Part shown: in pieces, positions 1-5,565 of the stretch | Position numbering within the stretch: position 1 is the stretch's first letter | Layout of the letters: every line of letters begins with the position of its first letter | Origin: Candidatus Cloacimonadota bacterium | GTDB taxonomy: Bacteria > Cloacimonadota > Cloacimonadia > Cloacimonadales > WRIO01 | Direction of reading: 5' to 3' | Assembly (NCBI GenBank): GCA_017998585.1 | Contig: JAGOCT010000123.1 | Span: forward strand, 1 to 5,878 | Length of the DNA: 5,878 bases | The notes under the pieces: model-generated | Databases searched by the model: none | What the model was told of the DNA's origin: nothing | The model's input: the letters and a program-made list of their open reading frames with translations, nothing else | Program-made: the position numbers and the translations under genes

Positions 1-2130
1 AGACACCTCCAATATAATCTGATGTTCTGGTTCAGGATCATTCATATCGTTAATCTGACCACTTAGTTTATTCAGACATAATTTTTCATTGTTTTTTAAA
101 AATACGAATTCGGTATTAAAAAGAGACTGAATCAGCTCTCTCAATTGATTGTCTCTGAAAATTTCCAAATCAGTAATTCTGTTGAGCTTCATCTGGTAAG
201 AAAATCCAGCGCCTGATAATGCACTCAGTGGTTTTAACTCAAATTCAAAAGCCTCTGCAAGATTAAAGTATCTGAAATTGCCAAAGACAGCTTCCTTGAT
301 ATTTTTCTCAGCTGAGTTGACATAGGTTCCGTTTGTGCTGTCATTGTCATACAAAACACCATTTCTGAAGTCAAGACGGCAGTGATTTGCCGATATCCAG
401 TTACAAGAAATGACAATATCATTATCATCCTCTCGTCCAATACTAACAACCTCTTTACAAAATACAACAAAGTTTTTCATTGTGTACTGATCCAGAATAA
501 TGAGCTTTGGACATTCATTGACCTCTGTTGAAGAATTTTCATTTAGTTTGCTCTCAATTTTATAAAGCAAATGTGATATCTCGCTGACATTACTCATCTG
601 ATATTGATTTACAAGTGGCAACACTTCGCTGATTTTACGAATCCTTTCCATGATAGCTTCTTTCAGGTTATACTTTAGATTAGATTCAGGCAATTGATGA
701 AACATTTCATTTTCTTTTTTTAGTTCACTAATCCACTGTTCCATTTCATTATAAGCCTTAATCAACAGTTTTTTTTGAGCCTGCATGGATTCAATACGAT
801 TAATATCTCCTAATTCAAAGAGATGATTCAGAATAAAATCAAAGAATTGTTTGAGATGATCAGCCTTTTTACAGGTGCTGAGCTGGCGTTTGAGATAATC
901 CTGAATGCTGTTGTCCAGATTTTGCAGAGACTCATTTCTCAGCTGTATCAGTTTATCATGCAGATAGTGATTTTGTTCATTGTTCAGTTTAATGTTTAAG
1001 TGTTTGATAAAGCGAATCAATTCAGGGATTTTTTCTTCATTTTCGTCCGCATTGATCAGATCGTTGTGAATTTTGTAATAGTTTACCAGATCATCTCTGA
1101 ATTCTTCTGCCAAAATGCTGTCAAAACGCTGAATCATTTCCTGGAGAGAAGGATTAAGTTCTTTAAATTCAATGTAGGCTATATCTTTATAATGCAAATA
1201 TTTTTGCGTTTCACGAAGTGCATTGATCAGCTTGATTTTATCAATTTGTCTTCGTGGTAGATTATGGTAACGATAGAGCTCTGCCAGAGTCTGGTAATGA
1301 TTACTGAAAAAGTCCTGATACTGTTGAAAATTCTCTTTTTTATCCAGAAATTCTATATAACGTCTTTGTTCCAGAATATCTGCAAATGGTTTGTATGTTT
1401 TTTCAAAATCTTCGAAATGTTTGATAATTTTTAATAGTGAGGGAAATTGATTTTTTTCTTCACCAGAGATTTTTTCCTGATAGTAAAGCATGAGCTCATC
1501 CATTTTTATTCTCAAATCTTCAAGAACTTCTTCTCTTAAACTGGGAGAAACTTTAAAATCATTTTCATGATGTTTTAAAAGCGTTTTGATTTTATACAGG
1601 TGATTTTCATTTAAATCAACCGGATTAAGTTCCAGACTTTCCTGTATCTTTTGCATACTTTGAACCAGAGATTGTTTCCGATTAAGCATCACTTTGTATT
1701 GCTGAGCCAGTCGGGAGTTGTATTCTTCAAGCAAAGCAACTGCACCCGTCAGTGTATTGTAATACTGCATCATCGTTTTTTCATTATGAATACAGGATTC
1801 TATAAACTCAAGACAGGTATTAAAATAACTATTCTCGACCCTGTCTCTTAGCTGATTTATTGTCTGATCATGAATCCCACTGTTTTTCATAGCATATTCG
1901 CAGGTATATATCGCGATAAGGCTTTCCTGAAGCAATGATACTCTCATAAAAGCAGTGTTTTTACCTGCTTTTTCAAAAGCAGTCCTGGCTGTTTCGAGCC
2001 ATTGTTTATTAACCGTATTGATACCTATAATCTGGTTGATCAGTTTTGACTGATTTTCTGGTTTTTTATGGCTGACATGGTTTTTATAAGCCTGTTTTCT
2101 TAAATCACTCAGTAGAATAAATTCATTCAT
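1..2130 (-). CDS. Large FHA-domain protein with a long helical N-terminal region (3' end beyond window)
   Basis: I translated the minus strand from ATG at 2130 by hand. It stays open for 710 codons to the window edge with no stop, so the gene is 3'-truncated by the window. Residues 1 to about 540 are rich in Lys, Glu, Gln, Leu and Ile with few glycines or prolines and no membrane segment or signal peptide, so they are probably a cytoplasmic helical or coiled-coil region. Residues about 548-620 form a forkhead-associated domain with the diagnostic positions intact: G565-R566 (SIGRED), S580-x-x-H583 (SANH) and N600-G601 (DNDSTNGTYVN). FHA domains bind phosphothreonine peptides, so a role in Ser/Thr-kinase signalling or phospho-dependent assembly is likely. 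About 90 further residues follow with no recognised domain. The start has AAAGGAGA at a 5-nt spacing and a promoter-like pair upstream. The FHA call is confident; the protein's function is unknown. Confidence 0.85.
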   Translation of the reverse strand, partial: MNEFILLSDLRKQAYKNHVSHKKPENQSKLINQIIGINTVNKQWLETARTAFEKAGKNTAFMRVSLLQESLIAIYTCEYAMKNSGIHDQTINQLRDRVENSYFNTCLEFIESCIHNEKTMMQYYNTLTGAVALLEEYNSRLAQQYKVMLNRKQSLVQSMQKIQESLELNPVDLNENHLYKIKTLLKHHENDFKVSPSLREEVLEDLRIKMDELMLYYQEKISGEEKNQFPSLLKIIKHFEDFEKTYKPFADILEQRRYIEFLDKKENFQQYQDFFSNHYQTLAELYRYHNLPRRQIDKIKLINALRETQKYLHYKDIAYIEFKELNPSLQEMIQRFDSILAEEFRDDLVNYYKIHNDLINADENEEKIPELIRFIKHLNIKLNNEQNHYLHDKLIQLRNESLQNLDNSIQDYLKRQLSTCKKADHLKQFFDFILNHLFELGDINRIESMQAQKKLLIKAYNEMEQWISELKKENEMFHQLPESNLKYNLKEAIMERIRKISEVLPLVNQYQMSNVSEISHLLYKIESKLNENSSTEVNECPKLIILDQYTMKNFVVFCKEVVSIGREDDNDIVISCNWISANHCRLDFRNGVLYDNDSTNGTYVNSAEKNIKEAVFGNFRYFNLAEAFEFELKPLSALSGAGFSYQMKLNRITDLEIFRDNQLRELIQSLFNTEFVFLKNNEKLCLNKLSGQINDMNDPEPEHQIILEVS

Positions 2131-2146
2131 AGATTCTCCTTTTATT

Positions 2147-2175
2147 AATCTAACATAAAACGCTTTAACTGGCAA
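2147..2175 (-). promoter_or_regulatory. Candidate sigma-70-type promoter of the FHA gene
   Basis: On the minus strand TTGCCA (2175-2170, five of six matches to TTGACA) is followed after exactly 17 nt by TAGATT (2152-2147, four of six matches to TATAAT). Transcription would begin about 10-15 nt before the AGGAG site, giving a very short leader. AT-rich DNA yields such matches by chance, so this is a candidate only. Confidence 0.4.
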
Positions 2176-2181
2176 GAGAAA

Positions 2182-2340
2182 TTATTGAATATTTTCAATA
2201 AAATGAGCAATTTTAACGATAATGCGCTTGCTATCGTTCATCTGATAATAAATTCTTCTCTGTTTACCAAAATGATTTCCTTTGTAATTGACTAATACTC
2301 ATTCCTTTTTCAAAACTCTTTTTCCGGAACTTTCCCTATT
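2182..2340 (-). pseudogene. Possible remnant of a RelE/ParE-like toxin gene
   Basis: A minus-strand frame ending at TAA (2184-2182) reads 38 residues, including FGKQRRIYYQMNDSKRIIVK and then IAHF. This resembles the C-terminal strands of RelE/ParE-superfamily toxins, where a basic segment and R-(I/V)-(I/L/F)-Y are followed by a strand ending in I-x-H. The frame has no usable start. It is interrupted by TGA at 2301-2299, upstream of which 13 residues (NRESSGKRVLKKE) continue in the same frame back to another TGA at 2343-2341. A complete toxin would be about 80-100 residues, so at most the last half survives. No antitoxin gene is visible beside it. The family call rests on visual similarity only; chance coding-like sequence is the main alternative. 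The rest of the gap 2131-2404 holds only the FHA-gene promoter candidate and two short inverted repeats. Confidence 0.3.
2215..2238. repeat. Perfect 7-bp inverted repeat
   Basis: AACGATA at 2215-2221 and TATCGTT at 2232-2238 are exact reverse complements around a 10-base loop. A second perfect repeat lies next to it: TTATTGAA (2182-2189) and TTCAATAA (2194-2201) with a 4-base loop. Both lie inside the putative toxin remnant. Neither has the GC-rich stem and T-run of a good intrinsic terminator, though the second could act weakly on the minus strand. Confidence 0.3.
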
Positions 2341-2404
2341 TCAGTGGTTTAATATATCTTATGTGGTTGATGATATTGATTCACCTGTCTTGAAGTATAT
2401 TAAA

Positions 2405-2950
2405 CTATCCGTATGCATCCTGAAGGACACTTTGACCTGATATCTGAGCAGGCATTACAATATCACCAGATTGATAATCATTTTTAGCTGAATATAATGT
2501 TGCCTCATGATTTAACTGGTAGTCATCCCTTACTATCTTTAATAGTTTTAATTGCACAGCCTTTTTGACCGATAAAACCGATATCAGATTTTTCAGAATT
2601 GCCAAACCAACATCCTGATTCTCATAAGCAATGGAAAAACGTTTGATCAGGGCATGAATAATCATTAGAAAAACAGCATAGGATGAGATACCTCTCTTTC
2701 TGAGGCCAGGATATTTTTTCTTATATTGCAGGGCATAAAGCGCCATATCTTTTTTAAAATGTGGATGAAGTGTCTGCCAGAGAGTTTTTGTAATCTGATT
2801 GATCTGGATAAGGTTTATATTCTGTTTCTGAAGGCTTCGAGGATTCTGTTTTCTGCTTACACAAATCCGCCCCTGCTGATACCAGGCAAGGCTCAAATCA
2901 CCTATTTTCTTGGGGAAGTCATGTTGATTTTCTTTCATAATCACTTTCAT
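2405..2950 (-). CDS. Uncharacterised basic 181-residue protein
   Basis: The start at ATG 2950 is well supported: AGGAG (2962-2958) sits 7 nt upstream, whereas the in-frame ATG at codon 5 has no site of its own. The protein is basic and has no signal peptide or convincing membrane segment. Residues 16-38 contain IGDLSLAWYQQGRICVSR then KQNPR. Residues 62-105 contain HPHFKKDM, KKKYPGLRKRGISSY and FLMIIHALIKRF. From memory, the order GR-x-x-V-x-R, then NPR-x-x-x-x-Q-x-x-N, then a helical segment recalls short hypothetical proteins (for example DUF6266-like) of Bacteroidetes and Cloacimonadota, often near phage-like or repeated loci. This was not tested. The C-terminal third (about 110-181) is helical then polar, without a motif I know. 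The gene points away from glyQ and towards the FHA gene. Function unknown. Confidence 0.7.
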   Translation of the reverse strand: MKVIMKENQHDFPKKIGDLSLAWYQQGRICVSRKQNPRSLQKQNINLIQINQITKTLWQTLHPHFKKDMALYALQYKKKYPGLRKRGISSYAVFLMIIHALIKRFSIAYENQDVGLAILKNLISVLSVKKAVQLKLLKIVRDDYQLNHEATLYSAKNDYQSGDIVMPAQISGQSVLQDAYG

Positions 2951-2968
2951 CTCTATTCTCCTCTTGAT

Positions 2969-2996
2969 ATATTAATCAAAATACTTTAGAAAGCAA
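2969..2996 (-). promoter_or_regulatory. Weak promoter candidate for the 181-residue gene
   Basis: On the minus strand TTGCTT (2996-2991) and TAATAT (2974-2969) are 16 nt apart, each matching four of six consensus bases. Transcription would start only a few bases before AGGAG, so the leader would be minimal. The layout resembles the one upstream of the FHA gene. Confidence 0.22.
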
Positions 2997-3004
2997 GATA
3001 AATC

Positions 3005-3034
3005 TCATATCTATCCTGTAGAAAAAAGATATGA
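3005..3034. repeat. Perfect 8-bp inverted repeat
   Basis: TCATATCT (3005-3012) and AGATATGA (3027-3034) are exact reverse complements with a 14-base spacer. The repeat lies just upstream of the minus-strand promoter candidate of the 181-residue gene, so it could be an operator. It also overlaps the 5' arm of the RNA candidate's closing stem and would compete with it. Confidence 0.3.
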
Positions 3035-3158
3035 CATCTACTGCGTTCTCCTGCAATACGGTTTATATATTACCTGCTGACTGGCTGTCGTTAGAAGAAA
3101 GTGAAGCGGAATGAAAGAGGAATGTAGGGAAGAGGCTTGCTGATAGCTGGGAGAAGTG

Positions 3159-3195
3159 ATCTCAGAAATCTGAACTCATATCAGGAGATTTTTTT
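3159..3195 (+). terminator. Terminator-like hairpin upstream of glyQ
   Basis: ATCTC (3159-3163) pairs with GAGAT (3185-3189), stacked on CTGA (3170-3173) with TCAG (3181-3184) and a 7-base loop; six bases bulge on the 5' side. A run of seven Ts (3189-3195) follows. The stem is only moderately strong. It could end a transcript before the glyQ promoter candidate at 3201, or act as an attenuator if transcription starts farther upstream. Confidence 0.3.
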
Positions 3196-3200
3196 AAAGT

Positions 3201-3229
3201 TTGCTACAGGACTTATACAAATTTATCCT
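3201..3229 (+). promoter_or_regulatory. Candidate promoter for the glyQ cluster
   Basis: TTGCTA (3201-3206) and TATCCT (3224-3229) are separated by 17 nt; each matches four of six consensus bases. It sits right after the terminator-like hairpin and would give a leader of about 135 nt before the glyQ ATG. The sequence from 3230 to 3361 is very AT-rich and shows no other recognisable element. Confidence 0.3.
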
Positions 3230-3361
3230 TTTTTATAGCTAATATTATCTCAATTTATCTAAAATCAAAGCAGTCGTTAATCTAAATCTCTTTTGCAGAT
3301 AATTCTATTTGACTTTTTTAAAACCTTGAATTATCATGCACAAAATGACATAATAAATATT

Positions 3362-3365
3362 GGAG
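3362..3365 (+). promoter_or_regulatory. Ribosome binding site fixing the glyQ start
   Basis: GGAG lies 5 nt before ATG 3371. It supports that ATG over the in-frame TTG at 3293, which has no Shine-Dalgarno sequence and would add 26 residues not found in the family. Confidence 0.7.
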
Positions 3366-3370
3366 ATTAC

Positions 3371-4225
3371 ATGAATTTTCAGGATATGATATTAAACTTA
3401 CAGCGTTTCTGGGCTAAACAGGGGTGTTGTCTTTTACAACCTTATGACTCGGATATGGGTGCAGGGACATTTCATCCAGGGACTTTTTTTGGTGCTTTAG
3501 GCTCAAAGCCAACGGCTATTGCCTATCCTCAGCCTTGCAGAAGGCCAAAAGATGGCAGATATGGTGAAAATCCAAACCGTATGCAGCATTATTATCAGTT
3601 CCAGGTTATTATAAAACCTTCACCAGATAATATCCAAAATCTCTACCTGGAGTCTCTCAAAGAAATCGGTATAGAAATCGAAAAACATGATATCCGCTTT
3701 GTTGAAGATGACTGGGAATCCCCAACTTTAGGCGCATGGGGTTTAGGATGGGAAGTATGGCTGGACGGAATGGAGATTTCTCAGTTTACTTATTTCCAGC
3801 AGGTTGGTGGTGTTGAAGTAACACCTGTGAGTGTAGAATTGACCTATGGTCTTGAACGAATTGCAATGTATATCCAAAACGTTGACAATTTTAAATATAT
3901 TCAGTGGAATGATCAAACACAGTACGGAGAAATATTTTTCGACAGAGAAGTTGAATTTTCTAAGTTTAATTTTGAGACATCCAATGTAGAGAAATTATTT
4001 TCTGCATTTAAAGACTACGAGTTACAAGTCAACGAACTGATAAACCATAAACTGGTTTATCCAGCTTATGATTATCTGTTAAAGTGTTCGCATGCATTCA
4101 ATCTGCTTGATGCACATGGTGTTATCAGTGTTACTGAAAGGGCTGCATATATTGGCAGAATCCGTAAAATGGCAAAAGATTGCGCACTCACATACCTGAA
4201 CAATTACGATAAAAAGTCTGAGTGA
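3371..4225 (+). CDS. glyQ: Glycine--tRNA ligase alpha subunit
   Basis: This is the catalytic alpha subunit of the heterotetrameric bacterial glycyl-tRNA synthetase, which charges tRNA-Gly with glycine in the cytoplasm and needs the beta subunit GlyS for tRNA recognition. The 284-residue length is near the family's 285-305. The protein starts [19 protein letters not shown], the family's N-terminus. Class II motif 2 is intact ([14 protein letters not shown], residues 57-70, followed by YYQFQV), as are [20 protein letters not shown] (107-126), [10 protein letters not shown] (138-147) and motif 3 ([11 protein letters not shown], 157-167). The C-terminal helical part includes [11 protein letters not shown] and [13 protein letters not shown]. 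One conserved stretch differs: AYPQPCRRP (51-59), where E. coli has AYVQPSRRP. glyS does not follow; the next gene is unrelated. Identity is near certain. Confidence 0.97.
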   Translation: MNFQDMILNLQRFWAKQGCCLLQPYDSDMGAGTFHPGTFFGALGSKPTAIAYPQPCRRPKDGRYGENPNRMQHYYQFQVIIKPSPDNIQNLYLESLKEIGIEIEKHDIRFVEDDWESPTLGAWGLGWEVWLDGMEISQFTYFQQVGGVEVTPVSVELTYGLERIAMYIQNVDNFKYIQWNDQTQYGEIFFDREVEFSKFNFETSNVEKLFSAFKDYELQVNELINHKLVYPAYDYLLKCSHAFNLLDAHGVISVTERAAYIGRIRKMAKDCALTYLNNYDKKSE

Positions 4226-4247
4226 ATTAAATCAGAAAGGAATTATC

Positions 4248-4952
4248 ATGGGAAATCCGGATAAAACAAAGATTCATGAACTTATTAACAGTTATTTGAT
4301 ACCTGAAATGAAAGATCAGCTCTTGCAGGTAATCCTCTATAATGATAAAGATCCTCATTCTGAGGATGTATTAATTATCACACAGTCAACAGATTTATCT
4401 AAATTAAAACACGCTCAGAACTGTGTCAGTAAATTGATGAAGAAAAATATACCTGCTCCATTTTTTATGACTCCTGAGTTTATCACGAGTTCACTGGATT
4501 CCTATCCCCTTGAATTTTTAAATATACAGACTGATTATCAAAACATTTGGCAAAAAGATGATAAAGATTATCTCAAAAACCTGCATTTTGATAAACAATG
4601 GGTCAGACTTCAGGTTGAAAGAGAATTAAAAGGAAAATATCTGCTGATTTCTACTCATTATATGGCTGTCAATTCTTCTGTATCGAGATTAAAACAGCTG
4701 GTATCTGAATCAATTTTATCTCTTAAACCTGTTTTAAAAGGCATTCTTTTCCTGTTTGATGAAGAGATTTCTCCCTGTTACGAAGACTTGATTAGTCGTA
4801 TTGAAGGCCGGTTAAATATTGAATTGAGGACACTTTCACGTGCCTTTGATATCAGATTTGAAAAAATTAGCTTTAAACAACTTAATTCTGAACAATTTTT
4901 TGAAAGCTATTTAAAAGAGTTGGAAGTTCTCTTTAAAAAAATAGAACAATAA
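4248..4952 (+). CDS. Uncharacterised protein resembling a nucleotidyltransferase-fold family
   Basis: The 234-residue protein starts at ATG 4248 with AAGGA (4237-4241) 6 nt upstream, 22 nt after glyQ. It has no signal peptide or membrane segment. A helix (about 8-27) leads into QVILYND and SEDVLIITQS (27-47), which could be the first strands of a nucleotidyltransferase fold. However, there is no G-S-x(7-9)-D-x-D catalytic motif, so any such domain would lack that active site. Two stretches look conserved: FMTPEFITSSLDSYPLEFLN (73-92) and WVRLQVERELKGKYLL (118-133). From memory they match a widespread unnamed bacterial family with (S/D)-x-D-x-(F/Y)-P-x-E-F-L followed by L-R-L-Q-x-E-x-E-L-K-x-K. 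I cannot confirm this without a search. The C-terminal half is helical and charged. It is probably co-transcribed with glyQ and mntP, which does not reveal a role. Confidence 0.75.
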   Translation: MGNPDKTKIHELINSYLIPEMKDQLLQVILYNDKDPHSEDVLIITQSTDLSKLKHAQNCVSKLMKKNIPAPFFMTPEFITSSLDSYPLEFLNIQTDYQNIWQKDDKDYLKNLHFDKQWVRLQVERELKGKYLLISTHYMAVNSSVSRLKQLVSESILSLKPVLKGILFLFDEEISPCYEDLISRIEGRLNIELRTLSRAFDIRFEKISFKQLNSEQFFESYLKELEVLFKKIEQ

Positions 4953-4955
4953 GGA
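4952..4955 (+). promoter_or_regulatory. Ribosome binding site for the mntP TTG start
   Basis: AGGA overlaps the last base of the preceding stop codon and lies 7 nt before TTG 4963. No in-frame ATG occurs near a Shine-Dalgarno sequence, and the TTG places the family's N-terminal helix correctly. Confidence 0.6.
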
Positions 4956-4962
4956 TTTCCAA

Positions 4963-5523
4963 TTGAGTTTTATTACACTTTTACTGATAGCAGTTGGTTT
5001 ATCAATTGATTGCTTTGCTGTGGCAATATCCAGTGGAATTGCCTTAAAATGTTTTCGAATTCGTTATGCTCTTCGGGTAGGTTTGTTTTTTGGTGGATTT
5101 CAGGCACTAATGCCAGTCATTGGCTGGTTTGCAGGCTTAAGTTTTAAACAGTATATCGAAAATTATGATCATTGGGTGGCATTTGCCATGTTGGCTGCCA
5201 TTGGCGGAAAAATGATTTATGAAGCCACATTATTAGAAGAAGCAGAAAAATCATGCGACCCCCGTAATCTGTTACTTGTTTTTGGTCTGGCAATAGCGAC
5301 CAGTATTGATGCTTTGGCTGTTGGTATCAGTTTTTCTGTATTAGGCATCAGCATCTTAACCCCTGTATTGATTATCGGGCTGGTTTCTTTTATTGCGGCA
5401 TACTCTGGTATGTATATCGGTGATAAATTTGGAGATATCTTTGGTAATAAAGTGGAAATCTTTGGAGGTATCATATTGATACTCATCGGTTTAAAAATTT
5501 TGATTGAACATTTATTTTTTTAA
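4963..5523 (+). CDS. mntP: Manganese efflux pump MntP
   Basis: This is an inner-membrane Mn(II) exporter of the MntP (YebN, DUF204) family that lowers toxic intracellular manganese. The 186-residue length matches the usual 185-190. It is almost entirely hydrophobic, with about six membrane segments (near 2-24, 36-58, 70-88, 102-122, 130-153, 164-184) arranged as two similar halves. The repeated acidic motif is present in both: LSIDCFAVAIS (D16) and TSIDALAVGIS (D116), matching the aspartates required in the E. coli protein. GGKMIYE (81-87), GMYIGDKFG and KVEIFGGIILILIGLKIL are also typical. Translation starts at TTG, 10 nt after the previous stop. There is no room for its own promoter or the yybP-ykoY manganese riboswitch that often controls mntP, so expression should follow the glyQ transcript. 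Confidence 0.95.
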   Translation: MSFITLLLIAVGLSIDCFAVAISSGIALKCFRIRYALRVGLFFGGFQALMPVIGWFAGLSFKQYIENYDHWVAFAMLAAIGGKMIYEATLLEEAEKSCDPRNLLLVFGLAIATSIDALAVGISFSVLGISILTPVLIIGLVSFIAAYSGMYIGDKFGDIFGNKVEIFGGIILILIGLKILIEHLFF

Positions 5524-5556
5524 AAGTGCTAAACGAATGACTCTAACCAGCAAACC

Positions 5557-5561
5557 GGAGG
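5557..5561 (+). promoter_or_regulatory. Ribosome binding site for the serine dehydratase TTG start
   Basis: GGAGG lies 4 nt before TTG 5566. The spacing is short but the match is strong. The only nearby ATG (5537) is in another frame, so TTG is the likely start. Confidence 0.6.
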
Positions 5562-5565
5562 AAAA

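Larger units (their letters stand above)
3000..3195 (+). ncRNA. Candidate structured non-coding RNA in the divergent intergenic region
   Basis: Hand counts give about 43% G+C for 3031-3190 against about 26% for 2951-3030 and about 24% for 3191-3370, a classic sign of an RNA gene in AT-rich DNA. The ends pair: AAATCTC (3000-3006) with GAGATTT (3185-3191), continued by ATAT (3007-3010) with ATAT (3178-3181) across a CAG bulge. Nested inside are TTCTCC (3046-3051) with GGAGAA (3150-3155), and TATATT plus CCT (3066-3075, one bulged A) with AGG plus AATGTA (3118-3126). Seven Ts end the segment at 3189-3195. The length and rod-like shape recall 6S RNA, but I see no diagnostic 6S sequence. A possible promoter lies upstream (TTGATA 2964-2969, 17 nt, TAGAAA 2987-2992). 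Alternatives are a glyQ leader, an RNA on the other strand, or decayed coding sequence. Confidence 0.3.

Noticed and set aside
234..480. Separate short minus-strand genes here, including one starting at the ATG at 480
   Set aside because: The ATG at 480 is an internal methionine (residue 551) of the long FHA protein, and another minus-strand frame over 234-470 is an out-of-frame shadow of it.
1000..1851. Plus-strand reading frames of 86 and 66 codons
   Set aside because: They lie opposite the continuous FHA gene, have no good ribosome sites and read as low-information shadow translations.
2322..2329. Palindrome TTCCGGAA as an operator
   Set aside because: An isolated 8-base palindrome is expected by chance, and it is not close to a promoter candidate.
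2726..2989. Plus-strand reading frame of 87 codons
   Set aside because: It overlaps the well-supported minus-strand gene at 2405-2950, including its start region, and has no recognisable protein character.
3031..3114. 27-codon plus-strand ORF (MTSTAFSCNTVYILPADWLS then LEESEAE)
   Set aside because: Poor ribosome site, no known relative, and the segment fits better as part of the RNA candidate; a micropeptide is not excluded.
3293..3370. TTG start of glyQ giving a 26-residue N-terminal extension
   Set aside because: No Shine-Dalgarno sequence, very AT-rich, and the family's own N-terminus begins at ATG 3371, which has GGAG upstream.
3000..3370. T-box or glycine riboswitch upstream of glyQ
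   Set aside because: The T-box core (GGGTGGNACCGCG-like) and the glycine riboswitch core are absent from the leader.
5217..5486. Minus-strand reading frame of 89 codons
   Set aside because: It is antisense to mntP, whose membrane-protein sequence and conserved motifs clearly define the real gene.
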